From positions 62,001 through 126,000 of the forward strand of contig NZ_JARZHG010000019.1 of assembly GCF_029946505.1 (NCBI RefSeq): a stretch of 64,000 nt of DNA, given 5' to 3'. The stretch comes from Polyangium sp. y55x31 (GTDB taxonomy: Bacteria; Myxococcota_A; Polyangia; Polyangiales; Polyangiaceae). The notes beneath the pieces are model-generated. The model was not told the DNA's origin. It ran no database searches and saw only the letters and a list, made by a program, of their open reading frames with translations. The translations under genes and the position numbers were made by a program. Positions 16,929 to 25,946 of the stretch are shown here, in pieces (position 1 is the stretch's first letter; each line of letters starts with the position of its first letter).

Positions 16929-18002
16929 ATGAACCGCGTCCTCACCCCCCACGAAATCGACGCCTTCGGCCGCGAGCTCGATTCGCTTCGCCAAGAAGTT
17001 CTCAACCAGCGCGGACAACGCGATGTCGATCACATTCGCGGCGTGGTGCGCACCATGCGTTACTCGGAGGCCGCCGGCCGGTTGCTCCTCCACGTCGGGA
17101 TCGATCCCGTCACTTTCGCGCTCGGCAGCGGAGCACTCGGCCTGGCCAAGATCCTCGAGAACATGGAGATCGGGCACAACGTGATGCACGGCCAATACGA
17201 TTGGACGCACGATCCCGAGCTCGACGGCGAAACCTACGATTGGGACATGGCCTGCGCCGCCCACCAGTGGCGCGAGTACCACAACTTCGAGCACCACACG
17301 TTCACCAACATCCTCGGTCGCGACCGCGACGTGGGCTACGGCTTTCTTCGGGTGACGTCGGAACAGCCGTGGAATCCGGCCCATATCATACAGCCATTCG
17401 TTGCGGTGGGGCTCGCATTCCTGTTCCAGTGGGGCATCGGGGCTCATGCGCTGCGCCTCGACGACACCATCGCCGGCCGCCAGCCCGTCGCCGAACTCTG
17501 GACCCGTGCGCGGCCATTCCTGGCCAAGGGCGCGCGACAACTGTTCAAGGACTACGTGTTCTTTCCGGGATTGGCGCTGGCGAACGCGCCACGGGTCGCG
17601 CTCGGAAACCTCATCGCCAATGGGATCCGCAACGTGTGGGCCTTCGCGGTCATCTTCTGCGGGCACTTCCCGGAAGGGGTGCGTATCTATCACGAGCAGG
17701 AGACCCGGGACGAACCACGCGGTGCCTGGTACCTGCGCCAGATTCACGGGTCGGCGAACATCGAAGGCGGTCGCCTGTTCCACGTGTTGAGTGGCCACCT
17801 CAGCCACCAGATCGAGCACCACCTGTTCCCCGATCTCCCCGCCTGCCGCTACCCGGAGTTCGCGCCGCGCGTGCGCGCGATCTGCGAACGGTATGGGCAG
17901 AGCTACAACACCGGTAGCTTCCGGGCGCAGCTCACGAGCGTGGCCAGACAAATCCTCGAAAACGCACTCCCCTCGCGCGCGCGTCCAGCTCGAATGCACT
18001 AA
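16929..18002 (+). CDS. Membrane fatty acid desaturase
   Basis: A 357-residue di-iron acyl desaturase. The three histidine boxes are HNVMH (in GHNVMHGQYDW), HNFEHH (in EYHNFEHHTFTN) and HQIEHH (in LSHQIEHHLFPDLP). Hydrophobic segments lie between boxes one and two and in the middle of the protein, as expected for an integral membrane enzyme. The form resembles the group that acts on phospholipid- or CoA-bound fatty acids with a separate reductase. The dedicated reductase gene is directly upstream. Double-bond position cannot be inferred. Confidence 0.93.
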   Translation: MNRVLTPHEIDAFGRELDSLRQEVLNQRGQRDVDHIRGVVRTMRYSEAAGRLLLHVGIDPVTFALGSGALGLAKILENMEIGHNVMHGQYDWTHDPELDGETYDWDMACAAHQWREYHNFEHHTFTNILGRDRDVGYGFLRVTSEQPWNPAHIIQPFVAVGLAFLFQWGIGAHALRLDDTIAGRQPVAELWTRARPFLAKGARQLFKDYVFFPGLALANAPRVALGNLIANGIRNVWAFAVIFCGHFPEGVRIYHEQETRDEPRGAWYLRQIHGSANIEGGRLFHVLSGHLSHQIEHHLFPDLPACRYPEFAPRVRAICERYGQSYNTGSFRAQLTSVARQILENALPSRARPARMH

Positions 18003-18161
18003 CGTTCGGGGAACGCCGGGACTGCATCGCGACGCTCCAAGAAAAGCCGTTCACCGAACGCCTCCGCCCAGGCCGTCGGGGCACGAAGGGCTCACCGCGC
18101 ACGAAACGGCGAGACCGGCGCTACGCGTGTGCGCACCCATCTGGTAAGCTTATCGCATCCA

Positions 18162-18818
18162 ATGGCGCTCCCACCCGTCCCGCACGAATTCGCGTCGAGC
18201 CTCCGGACCAGTCGGATCGAGGCCCTGAGTGATGCGGCCTTCGGCATCGTGATGACGATCCTCGTCCTCGAGATACCCGTGCCGGAGATCGATCAACCCA
18301 CAGCCCTGGACGTACCGCGTGCGCTGCTCCGCTTGTGGCCGAATTTCCTTGGTTATTTCGTGAGCTTCGTCATGCTGGGGATGTCCTGGGTGGCGCAGCA
18401 CGAGCAATTTCATTTCATCAAGCGCGCCGATCAAGCCCTCTTGTGGATGACCATGCTGTTCCTCATGCTCATCGCGACCGTCCCCTTCACCACGACGCTG
18501 ATCGGCCGGTACCTGGAGCAGCAGTCGGTCGTGGTGCTCTACGGCGCGCACCTCCTTGCCATCAGCCTCGTCCACCATGCGACGTGGCGTTACGCGGCCA
18601 TGAATCGGCGGCTGGTCGATCCTCACATTGATGTGGAGGACGTCGAGATGCACCTACGCCGCTCGCTCACCACACCGGTGATCTATCTGGTCGCCATAGG
18701 GCTCTCGTTCATGAATACTGTCCTCAGCGTTGTGGTCTATGCACTCGTGCCGCTCGTGTACGGCATGTTGCCGAGCATCTACGCCAAGCGGAAGAGGTCC
18801 CGCCCTCGCGAGAGGTGA
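18162..18818 (+). CDS. TMEM175-family (DUF1211) potassium channel-like protein
   Basis: A 218-residue membrane protein with about six transmembrane helices. Near the N-terminus it has RIEALSDAAFGIVMTILVLE, which matches the RxxxFSDxVFAI signature of bacterial TMEM175 channels with Leu in place of Phe. The ATG at 18162 is preferred because the signature begins at its usual distance; an ATG 33 bp upstream is also in frame. Bacterial members form tetrameric K+ channels, but the function here is inferred from the family only. It appears to be monocistronic. About 250 bp after it hold no clear gene. Confidence 0.85.
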   Translation: MALPPVPHEFASSLRTSRIEALSDAAFGIVMTILVLEIPVPEIDQPTALDVPRALLRLWPNFLGYFVSFVMLGMSWVAQHEQFHFIKRADQALLWMTMLFLMLIATVPFTTTLIGRYLEQQSVVVLYGAHLLAISLVHHATWRYAAMNRRLVDPHIDVEDVEMHLRRSLTTPVIYLVAIGLSFMNTVLSVVVYALVPLVYGMLPSIYAKRKRSRPRER

Positions 18819-19064
18819 TTCTTCCGCAGCAAGAGGCGAGGCGAGCTCGGCTGCGCCATGCGAGGTCGTCCTCGCGCCCCGAGGAACCTCTTCGAATGGG
18901 CCCTCGTCGGGGGCTTCCGACACACCCGCCAAGGAGCGCCCTCGTCCTCCATCAGCCCGAACAGCCGTTCCGCCGCCAGACCGACCTGTAGGTCAGGATG
19001 CAGCAAATGGCATTGCACGCGATCCTCACCGCGGGCAAAGCACCGGTCGATGGCGGCGTATTCG

Positions 19065-19442
19065 TCAATCTTTCGAACAACGACGCCGCTCGTAGTGCCC
19101 CCGCAGATACCGCGGAATCCCGGTGGTGTGGTGCCGCGGTAGCACCCGGATACGCTTCCCGCACTCGCAAGCGCAGACATGCAGCCCCTTCGCGTTCTCC
19201 GCTTCCGCCCACGCTGAACACACCTCCAGCTGATGCCACCGGATGAACCGCGGGATCCCCACGCAGTGGTGCCACGGCTTCACCACGACCCGCCCCCCGC
19301 ACCCGCAGGCGCACAGGTGCCCCTTTGCGTTTTCAGCCTCTGCCCACGCCTCCGCCGCACCCGCGGGCGTCGGGCGCGTGGGAAGTCGCACCATTCCTTC
19401 CAAAACTAGAGGCGGTCTCGCCGTTTGGTGAAAGGTTAACAT
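19065..19442 (-). CDS. Element C protein: twin Cys/His-module small protein
   Basis: A 125-residue homologue of the element A and B proteins: MLTFHQT start, then [19 protein letters not shown] ending GIPRFIRWH and AENAKGLHVCACECGKRIRV ending GIPRYLRGH. The second module has CACECG instead of CACGCG and a shorter loop after HH. The frame upstream of the ATG is interrupted, unlike in copies A and B, which supports the ATG in the inverted-repeat arm as the common start. Confidence 0.6.
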   Translation of the reverse strand: MLTFHQTARPPLVLEGMVRLPTRPTPAGAAEAWAEAENAKGHLCACGCGGRVVVKPWHHCVGIPRFIRWHQLEVCSAWAEAENAKGLHVCACECGKRIRVLPRHHTTGIPRYLRGHYERRRCSKD

Positions 19443-19553
19443 TGCAGACGCAATAGGGAGCTTTCGCCTGAAGAACGCTTGACGTTATGAAATGGCTCAG
19501 AATCTCAGTCTGCGGTCAACTGACGAGCATATGCATCGTTGACCTTTCGCCAA
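19071..19553 (-). repeat. Dispersed element, copy C (about 480 bp)
   Basis: Third long copy. The inverted-repeat arms are 19422-19440 and 19538-19553 (14 of 16 positions pair; the outer arm is shorter because the sequence diverges after 19553). The region between the arms is the most diverged of the three copies. The left boundary is approximate. Confidence 0.8.
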
Positions 19554-19763
19554 CCCACGGACGCGCTCATTTGGTCGTAAGCCGCTTCTTCACACCGTCC
19601 GCGTACGTGGGCGCCTGGTCGATGCCGTCGGCGTCAGGGCCCGCCGCGTTCAACGTCCGGTCTCCCCGCGCGATTCTCGCAGACAGGTTCAATCCTCACG
19701 CGAAAACGTCAGGAAGCGTGCCGCTGGCATTCCATGGATAGTGCTCGCTTTCGCTCGGACCCT
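19554..19763. other. Short stretch with a possible gene tail
   Basis: On the minus strand a frame ending at 19567 reads AAGPDADGIDQAPTYADGVK followed by KRLTTK and a stop. It could be the C-terminus of a gene otherwise lost when element C inserted, but it is too short to identify. Nothing else is visible before the propeller protein gene. Confidence 0.25.
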
Positions 19764-21359
19764 TCACGGGTCGAGCTTCACGACGAACACGTCCATCCCT
19801 GTGTGGGTGGCTTCGAGGACGCCGGCGCCGAAATCGATGTCCCCGTGGACCGTCCCTGCCATGTATACGTGCCCCGACGGGGCCGCGACGAGCCCGTCCA
19901 GGGAGAGGCCGAGGGCATTGCCTTCCCCGAACCGCCGGCTCCACAAGGGTTCGCCGTCGGGCGAGAACTTGGCGACGAAGATGTCCGCCGAGAGCGGCGA
20001 CGATGCCTGGAGCACGCCCGAGCCGAGATCCACCGTCCCTCCGAAGCTCCCTCCGAGGATCACGCTCCCGCTCGGGTCTGTGGTGATGGCGTGGGCGAAC
20101 TGGTATTGACCATTCCCGAAGAACTTGCCCCAAAGGTAATTTCCGTTCGGATCCAGCTTGGCCAAAAAAGCGTCCCCTTCCCCCTCGGGGGCCTTGGACG
20201 TGACCGGTCCGCCGCCGAAATCCCAGGTGTCGCTGAATACGCCTGTCAGATAAACGTTGCCCGCGGTGTCCGGCTCGGTCGTGAGATAGGAATAGTGGTT
20301 GATGCCGCTCCCGCCGAAGCGCTTGCTCCAGAGGTGCTCGCCGGAGGGGCCGAGCTTCACCACGAAATAGTCCTCCTGTCCCACGCTCGTCAGCGTTTCG
20401 CCTCCGAAGTTCGCCGAATCGAACATGTACCCCGAGAGGAAAATGTTTCCTTGCGGATCGAATCGGGTGGAGCGCACCTGCACCGGCGGCAGGGTCTTGC
20501 TGAAGATGTGGTTCCCCGCTGCGTCGAAACGGCCGAGGAACGTGACGCTGTCGGCATCCACCAGAGGTCCGCCGCCGAGGTCGAGGGAGCTCGCGGACGT
20601 GTCGCCCCCGAGGAGCAGATCCCTCGCCGCGTTCGAACCGATCGCGTCGACGACCAGCCAATCCGTGGCGCTGATATGCTTCCGGAACACGACGTCGCCG
20701 GCCGGATCGAGCGAAAAGAAGAGCGCGTCCTGGGTGCCGACCGAGGTGAACGTCTCCCCGGCGAGCGTGACCGGGCTCTGAAAACTCACGACGCCGGAGG
20801 TTCGGCCCGCCGCATGGGTGACGAAGAGCTTCCAGCCGTCTCCATCGAGGACCTCCGCGGCGAGTGGATTGCCCTCCGCGCCGATCTCGAGCACGCAGGC
20901 CCCGTACCCGAAGGCCGATTCGACGACGCCCACGGGGCCGCCGACGTCGAGGGCGCCGCCGAGCTCGACACCGAGGACGATCCCGCCGGCGTCCGTGGCT
21001 GCCGCGCTTCGCACGAATCCGGCATCGGGACCCACGAAGCGCTTCGCCCACGAGGTCTCTCCGGTGCAGACGGCCGACATGCCGTCACAATCCTCGTCCC
21101 CCGGGGTGGAGCATGCCTCGAAGGCCGGCAAAATCTCCCCCGTGCACGGGCCGAAGCCGCTCCCGTCGTCCGCGCACGTCCGGAGGCCGGCGCGGCATTG
21201 GCCTACGCCCTCGGTGCCTTCCGGGCCGGTATAACAGAGCTCCTGCACGTGCGGCTCGCAGACGCCGGCCTGCTCGACGTGCGAGCTGCAGCCGGGCATC
21301 GCGGAGGCGAGCATCGCGAGAAAGAGCAGACGGAGCACGCCCAGCGCGCGGTTCACCAT
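19764..21359 (-). CDS. SBBP beta-propeller lipoprotein
   Basis: A 531-residue predicted lipoprotein: signal peptide with lipobox AMPGC near residue 19-23, then a Cys-containing segment (CEPHVQELCYTG, CRAGLRTC, CSTPGDEDCDG) like those in myxobacterial secreted proteins. The rest is a series of about eight repeats with the pattern W-x-K-R-F-G-G, then D-x-x-G-N-V-Y-L-T-G-x-F, D-F-G-G-G and D-x-F-[LV]-[AV]-K-L, typical of SBBP (seven-bladed beta-propeller) repeats. The chosen ATG sits directly before MVNRALGVLRLLFL. It is divergent from the FG-GAP gene, with 52 bp between the starts, so the promoters overlap. Function unknown; probably surface or secreted binding. Confidence 0.82.
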   Translation of the reverse strand: MVNRALGVLRLLFLAMLASAMPGCSSHVEQAGVCEPHVQELCYTGPEGTEGVGQCRAGLRTCADDGSGFGPCTGEILPAFEACSTPGDEDCDGMSAVCTGETSWAKRFVGPDAGFVRSAAATDAGGIVLGVELGGALDVGGPVGVVESAFGYGACVLEIGAEGNPLAAEVLDGDGWKLFVTHAAGRTSGVVSFQSPVTLAGETFTSVGTQDALFFSLDPAGDVVFRKHISATDWLVVDAIGSNAARDLLLGGDTSASSLDLGGGPLVDADSVTFLGRFDAAGNHIFSKTLPPVQVRSTRFDPQGNIFLSGYMFDSANFGGETLTSVGQEDYFVVKLGPSGEHLWSKRFGGSGINHYSYLTTEPDTAGNVYLTGVFSDTWDFGGGPVTSKAPEGEGDAFLAKLDPNGNYLWGKFFGNGQYQFAHAITTDPSGSVILGGSFGGTVDLGSGVLQASSPLSADIFVAKFSPDGEPLWSRRFGEGNALGLSLDGLVAAPSGHVYMAGTVHGDIDFGAGVLEATHTGMDVFVVKLDP

Positions 21360-21411
21360 GACCACATGGTAGCCCTGGCCGCGCGCAAAGAAAATCGCGT
21401 AGGATGCGCGA

Positions 21412-23178
21412 ATGCGGGAGCGAACCCGGGGTACGATCGTCCGTTGGGGGGCCTCGGCGATGGTCGTGGTTTGCGCCGCGGCCGGTTGTGGTGAGGGGAG
21501 GAACGCCTCATTCGAGAAGGAGCCCGAGATCGCCCGCGCCGTCCAGCCGCTGCTCATGGGCGTCGAGCAGGCGAAGCTCATCCCGAGCAAGCCCCACCCG
21601 GACGGGCGTTTTGGTATCTCAGCGGCGATCGACGGGGACACCGCGGCGGTAGGCATGCTTTGGTCCGCCGGTTCGGACGACCATGTCGGTGCCGTCTACC
21701 TGTTCGAGCGGAGCGGCGCCACCTGGAGCGAGGTGGCCGAGCTCAAAGCGCCCGGCACGGCCTACTACGACGAATTTGGGGATTCGGTGGCCCTCGCCGG
21801 GGATCGGCTCGCCGTGGGCGCGCCCTACATCGACGAGCTCCCGGGCGCCGTCTTTTCGTACACGCGGCAAGGGGGCGTATGGACCTTGGAGGGGAAGGTC
21901 GTGGCTGCGGACGGGCTCGGGTCCCGCGAGTTCGGGTGGAACGTCGTGCTCTCGGGGGATCGGCTCGTCGTCATGGATCCGCGCAGCGGCGACGTCGGCG
22001 CGGTCTACGTCTTCGTTTTGCAGGGAGGCACCTGGACGCAGGAGGCCCGGCTCGTCCCGAGCGGGCTCGGCAGCGAGGGAAACGTGTCTGCCATCGGTTT
22101 GTCGGGAGATATGCTCGTCGTCGCGCACGGGTTCGGGGCGCGCGCCTTCACGCGTGCAGGGAGCACGTGGAGCGAGGATGCGGAGATCCCGACGGACATC
22201 AACCTCCGGGCGGTGGCGCTGGAAGGGGACACCCTGGCGCTCGGAGGTGGCGCCGGGTGCCGGATCTTCTCGCGGGTCGGCGGCGACTGGATCCAGGTGG
22301 CCGAGCCCTGGCCCACCCCGCAGCTCGGATGGGACTATTTCGGCGCGGCGCTGGCGCTCGAGGGCGACCGGCTCCTCGTGGGATCGAGCATCCTCTACGC
22401 GGGGACTTCCGCGTACCGTGCCCATACCTTCCGCCGCTCGGCGGGAGCGTGGGAGCTCGAATCCGTCGTCACCCCGAAGGAGCAGCCCGTGGATGGGAAC
22501 GGGGCGTTCGGCGCCTCCGTTTCGCTGTCGGGCGACACGCTGCTCATCGGCGCGCCACATGAAAATACCCCCGGGAACGAGGGCACGGCTTACATCCTCA
22601 CGCTTGCGCCGGGGCTCGAGAATGGCACCCCCTGCGACAAACATGCGGTTTGCGCGAGTGGCTTCTGCACGGATGGCGTCTGCTGCGACACGTTGTGCGA
22701 GGGCACGTGCGTGGCGTGCGTCGGGGCCTCGAAGGGCGACGGCATCGACGGCATCTGCGGCCCCATCGCGGCGGGGACCGATCCCGACGCGGAGTGCGCG
22801 GCGCAGGCGCCCGAGACCTGCGGAACGACGGGCATGTGTAATGGCGGCGGGGCGTGCGAGAGGCATCCGGCAGGCACCACGTGCGACGACGGCAATGCGT
22901 GCACCGAGGGCGACGTCTGCGTGGAAGGGGGATGCGCAGGCGAGCCGCTCTCGTGCGCCGCGCCGGATGCGTGTCACCTGCCGGGGTCATGCAATACGTC
23001 GACGGGTATGTGCGAATATGCCTTGATCAACCCCGAGGATCCGGAGTGCGCGGTCGTCTCGGAGGCGTCCTGCGCGTGTGGCGTTCCAGGGAACGGTTCG
23101 GGGCTGGGCGAGCTCTCCGGACTCATGATGCTCGCGCTCGCCGCGACGGCGGCTCGGCGTTCGCGGGGGCGGCGTTGA
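21412..23178 (+). CDS. FG-GAP-like propeller protein with MYXO-CTERM-like tail
   Basis: A 588-residue secreted protein. The N-terminus is hydrophobic and ends in VCAAAGCGEG, which resembles a lipobox. Residues about 45-400 contain repeats of the type FG-x-x-[VA]-[SA]-[LI]-x-G-D-x-[LI]-x-[VI]-G-A, as in FG-GAP or integrin-alpha-like propellers. A Cys-rich part follows (CASGFCTDGVCCDTLCEGTC, CVACVGASKGDG, CNGGGACERHPAGTTC). The end has CACGVPG, a hydrophobic helix and RRSRGRR, matching the MYXO-CTERM sorting-signal layout. Possession of both a lipobox-like site and a sorting tail is unusual. Confidence 0.82.
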   Translation: MRERTRGTIVRWGASAMVVVCAAAGCGEGRNASFEKEPEIARAVQPLLMGVEQAKLIPSKPHPDGRFGISAAIDGDTAAVGMLWSAGSDDHVGAVYLFERSGATWSEVAELKAPGTAYYDEFGDSVALAGDRLAVGAPYIDELPGAVFSYTRQGGVWTLEGKVVAADGLGSREFGWNVVLSGDRLVVMDPRSGDVGAVYVFVLQGGTWTQEARLVPSGLGSEGNVSAIGLSGDMLVVAHGFGARAFTRAGSTWSEDAEIPTDINLRAVALEGDTLALGGGAGCRIFSRVGGDWIQVAEPWPTPQLGWDYFGAALALEGDRLLVGSSILYAGTSAYRAHTFRRSAGAWELESVVTPKEQPVDGNGAFGASVSLSGDTLLIGAPHENTPGNEGTAYILTLAPGLENGTPCDKHAVCASGFCTDGVCCDTLCEGTCVACVGASKGDGIDGICGPIAAGTDPDAECAAQAPETCGTTGMCNGGGACERHPAGTTCDDGNACTEGDVCVEGGCAGEPLSCAAPDACHLPGSCNTSTGMCEYALINPEDPECAVVSEASCACGVPGNGSGLGELSGLMMLALAATAARRSRGRR

Positions 23179-23232
23179 GCGCCGGTTCTGTACATGTCGG
23201 AAACAATCATGGGCTCTTGAAGACGGCGCGCG

Positions 23233-23823
23233 ATGCACTTCCACTTCACGCATGAGATTTCGATCGAAGGACGCCCGGGGGGCCTCGCTTTGGAGCTCCC
23301 CGAGTCGTGCTGCAACTGCGGTGCGACCGAGAGCATATCGTGGGTAGATGCGCGCCTCGTCAGGACCACCTTCGTGCCCTTTCCGGTCGTGTTCGGGAGT
23401 GAAGTCACGCTTCCCATCCGCTTGCCCTCGTGCCCGCGATGTACCCGGACGATGAATCGCCTCGCTCCCACGCTGATGAGCCTCGCCTTGCTCACCTTTC
23501 TGGTGTTCCTTGTCGCATTGTTTCCAAGCTGGCCCATCGCCGGTATGTTCGTCGAGACGGGGCCAAAACGGATCGAGCTCACGCTCTGGATCAGCATCAG
23601 TCTCACGGCGCTCTGGCCGTTGCTGTGGTACGGGGCCATCCGGCGCCCTCGCAATGGTCAGACGACGGCGTTTCAACCCATCCGCTTGGTTGGCGTTCGG
23701 CGCCGGTGGATGAGTGGCGATATCAGGCACGTCATTCTCGAGTTCACGAACGACGCCTATCGAGCGAACTTCGTCGAGCGCAATCCAGCACTCCTGCGGG
23801 CTGGTGTGGTGCGCGTAAAATGA
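23233..23823 (+). CDS. Small membrane protein with Cys-pair motif
   Basis: A 196-residue protein of unknown function. The N-terminal 70 residues contain CCNCGAT and CPRC, two CxxC pairs that could form a zinc ribbon. Two hydrophobic helices follow (about 78-104 and 116-134, the second containing WISISLTALWPLLWYGAI). The C-terminal part is soluble and charged and ends near FVERNPALL. No family recognised. It stands alone after the propeller gene. Confidence 0.65.
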   Translation: MHFHFTHEISIEGRPGGLALELPESCCNCGATESISWVDARLVRTTFVPFPVVFGSEVTLPIRLPSCPRCTRTMNRLAPTLMSLALLTFLVFLVALFPSWPIAGMFVETGPKRIELTLWISISLTALWPLLWYGAIRRPRNGQTTAFQPIRLVGVRRRWMSGDIRHVILEFTNDAYRANFVERNPALLRAGVVRVK

Positions 23824-23952
23824 CCATCGGAGCAATTGCCCAACCAGGTTCTGATGTCGACGGGCGCTTCGCGGAGAGAAGCGGCGGTTCCTTGCAGATC
23901 CTGGAGCCGGCTAACGATGCGCTGCACCTGAATAGATCGGATGGCATTGCAC

Positions 23953-24468
23953 ATGCGTTTGCACTTGGTTGACATGAATGAAACGCTGGTAGCCGCCTGG
24001 CGGGGCGAGTTCCAACGGTTTCCGGACGTCGAAGTTCTCTGCGGCGACATCTTGGCGGTCGCCACGACGGCCGTGGTTTCCCCTGCGAATGGCTACGGAT
24101 TCATGGATGGTGGTGTGGACCGTGCGTACGCAGCCTTCTTCGGGCCGGCCCTCGAGAGGCTCGTCTACGACGTCGTTGCTCGCAGGCCGGAGGGCTTCCT
24201 TCCCGTGGGCGCTGCCGAGATCGTCCCGACGGGGCACGCTCGTGTGCCGTACGTCATCCTTGCACCCACCATGCTCATGCCGGAGCACGTCCCAGCCTCC
24301 CACGCTTACCGCGCCCTTCGCGCGGCATTCCGAGCCGCAGCCCGCGAGAGCGAAATCGGAGACCTCTACTGTCCGGGGCTCGCGACAGGCGTCGGCGGGG
24401 TCGAACCTATCGACGCAGCGCGTGAGATGATGGCGGCCTACGTGGACGCCATGGGCGTGAGGGCCTGA
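23953..24468 (+). CDS. Macro-domain protein (ADP-ribose-binding/hydrolase-like)
   Basis: About 171 residues forming a complete macro domain. The key segment is VVSPANGYGFMDGGVDRAYA, which corresponds to the conserved Asn and the glycine-rich ADP-ribose loop; a second binding loop is GLATGVGGV near residue 140. Macro domains bind or hydrolyse ADP-ribose, its O-acyl esters or mono-ADP-ribosylated targets. An in-frame ATG 12 bp upstream is also possible, and neither start has a strong ribosome binding site. Directly downstream lies the decayed element E and intron scar. Confidence 0.85.
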   Translation: MRLHLVDMNETLVAAWRGEFQRFPDVEVLCGDILAVATTAVVSPANGYGFMDGGVDRAYAAFFGPALERLVYDVVARRPEGFLPVGAAEIVPTGHARVPYVILAPTMLMPEHVPASHAYRALRAAFRAAARESEIGDLYCPGLATGVGGVEPIDAAREMMAAYVDAMGVRA

Positions 24469-24495
24469 CGATTCAGGCTCACAGCGACCTCGCTG

Positions 24496-24622
24496 CGGCC
24501 TTCGCCCAAGCCTCCGCCGCCCCCGCTGGCGTTGGGCGTGTGGACAGCTTCACGGTTCCTTCCAGCACCAGCGCCGGCGTCGCCGATTGGCGAAAGGTCA
24601 ACATTGCCGAAGGCATGGGCAG
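24496..24622 (-). repeat. Dispersed element, truncated copy E
   Basis: About 127 bp match the end of the family that carries the inner inverted-repeat arm (here 24584-24602). The matching outer arm is absent. Instead the sequence changes, about 20 bp further on, into a reverse transcriptase remnant. The body is lost beyond 24496. Confidence 0.7.
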
Positions 24623-24641
24623 CCTCTCCTCGCCCTGCACG

Positions 24642-24920
24642 GTGGACATCCGTGGTTATTTCGATGCCATCGACCACGGATGGCTGGTGAGATTCGTTCG
24701 TCGAGCACAGGATCGCGGACAGGAAGCGGCTCGTCGCCATTGGCTGACCGCAGGCGGGGAACGCCACAGGGGGCGACGATATCGCCGCTCCTGGCGAACA
24801 TCTACCTGCACTACGTTCTCGACCTATGGGCCCAGCAGTGGAGAACGCCGGCACGCCACCGGCGACGTGATCATCGTGCGGTATGCCGACGATTTTCCGC
24901 CGCGAGGTCGAACCTGCGGA
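24642..24920 (+). pseudogene. Group II intron reverse transcriptase remnant
   Basis: The plus strand encodes VDIRGYFDAIDHGWLVRFVR (RT motif with the first catalytic Asp), then in a second frame RRGTPQGATISPLLANIYLH followed by YVLDLWAQQWR. Back in the first frame it has GDVIIVRYADDF with the catalytic YADD at 24882-24893. These blocks occur in the correct order for a group II intron RT, but with two frame changes and missing N- and C-terminal parts. It is fused at its 5-prime side to element fragment E. Confidence 0.85.
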
Positions 24921-25040
24921 TTCTGCCGAGTGATGGCTCAGTGACATGATACCAATGAGGTCGCTTGACGCACTCCCCGTGCGCATGTTCTACTCGCTGC
25001 ACAGGGTATGGCAGCTCGAACGGGCGTCGCTGAAGAGAAG

Positions 25041-25946
25041 ATGTCGTTCACGAACACATTGCGACTCTCGCTCTCGTATCTCGCATATCCGGCGATGACC
25101 GGCTTCGCTATCGCGTTTGGCCTCTGGGCCATCGCGCGACATTGGCCAGCCTGGGCTGTCGGCGTCGTGGTCGTCTTGGTGGCCGCGGTGCTCGTCACCT
25201 TGCTCGAGTGGATCATCCCGTATTCGCGAGTTTGGGCGAAGCCGCACGGTGACCGGCTCACCGATTTCTGGCACCTCGCCCTCTCCAATCGCGCCTTCGA
25301 CGTCGGCACGCTCGTCGCCGTCGGCGTGTTTGCCCCGCTCGGAGAGGCGCTTTCATCTCGGCTCGGCACACGCCTCTGGCCGCACGGTTGGCCCCTCCCG
25401 CTGCAAGCGCTGCTCGCCGTGGTGGTGTTCGAGCTGCCCTGGTATTGGATCCACCGACTCGAGCATATCTGGGCCCCCTTGTGGCGCGTGCACTCGGTGC
25501 ACCACAGCTCGCTTCGGATCTATTGGTGGAACTTCGCCCGCACCCACCCGCTCGACAACCTGATCAGCGCGGTCGCCGCCTTCACGCCGCTTTCGTTGCT
25601 CGGCGTCGGTGATGAGCCTCTCGCGCTGATGGCGGCCTTCTCCGGCGCGCACGGCATGCTGCAGCACTCGAACATCGATCTTCGCACCGGCTTTCTCGAT
25701 CTGTTTTTCAGCACCGCGCGTGTTCATCGCTGGCACCATTCGCCCCGCCGCCACGAGGCCGATGCCAATTACAGTCCGAGGGTGATGCTCTGGGATCACG
25801 TCTTCGGGAGCTATCGCTTCCGCCCCGACGTCGCTCCACCCGAGGACGTGGGACTCGGCGAGGATGCGGCGGAATTTCCCGAGAGCTACGTCGGCCAGCT
25901 CCTCGTCCCGTTTCGCTCGGACCATTGGCGCAAGCGCCACCCCTGA
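25041..25946 (+). CDS. Sterol desaturase/fatty acid hydroxylase-family membrane protein
   Basis: A 301-residue di-iron membrane oxygenase-like protein. Several hydrophobic helices in the first 150 residues precede the histidine clusters: HRLEHIW, HSVHHSS, HGMLQHSN and HRWHHSPRRH. This is the layout of the fatty acid hydroxylase superfamily. An ATG 33 bp upstream is in frame; the ATG at 25041 (MSFTNTLRLS) is preferred because the first helix follows directly and a gaagag sequence precedes it. The substrate could be a lipid, carotenoid or sterol-like molecule; it cannot be told. Confidence 0.85.
   Translation: MSFTNTLRLSLSYLAYPAMTGFAIAFGLWAIARHWPAWAVGVVVVLVAAVLVTLLEWIIPYSRVWAKPHGDRLTDFWHLALSNRAFDVGTLVAVGVFAPLGEALSSRLGTRLWPHGWPLPLQALLAVVVFELPWYWIHRLEHIWAPLWRVHSVHHSSLRIYWWNFARTHPLDNLISAVAAFTPLSLLGVGDEPLALMAAFSGAHGMLQHSNIDLRTGFLDLFFSTARVHRWHHSPRRHEADANYSPRVMLWDHVFGSYRFRPDVAPPEDVGLGEDAAEFPESYVGQLLVPFRSDHWRKRHP

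Noticed and set aside
18779-19180. A minus-strand gene of 133 codons upstream of element C
   Set aside because: It starts inside element C and contains no recognised motif; the part outside the element (IDRCFARGEDRVQCHLLHPD) may be decayed coding but cannot be supported.
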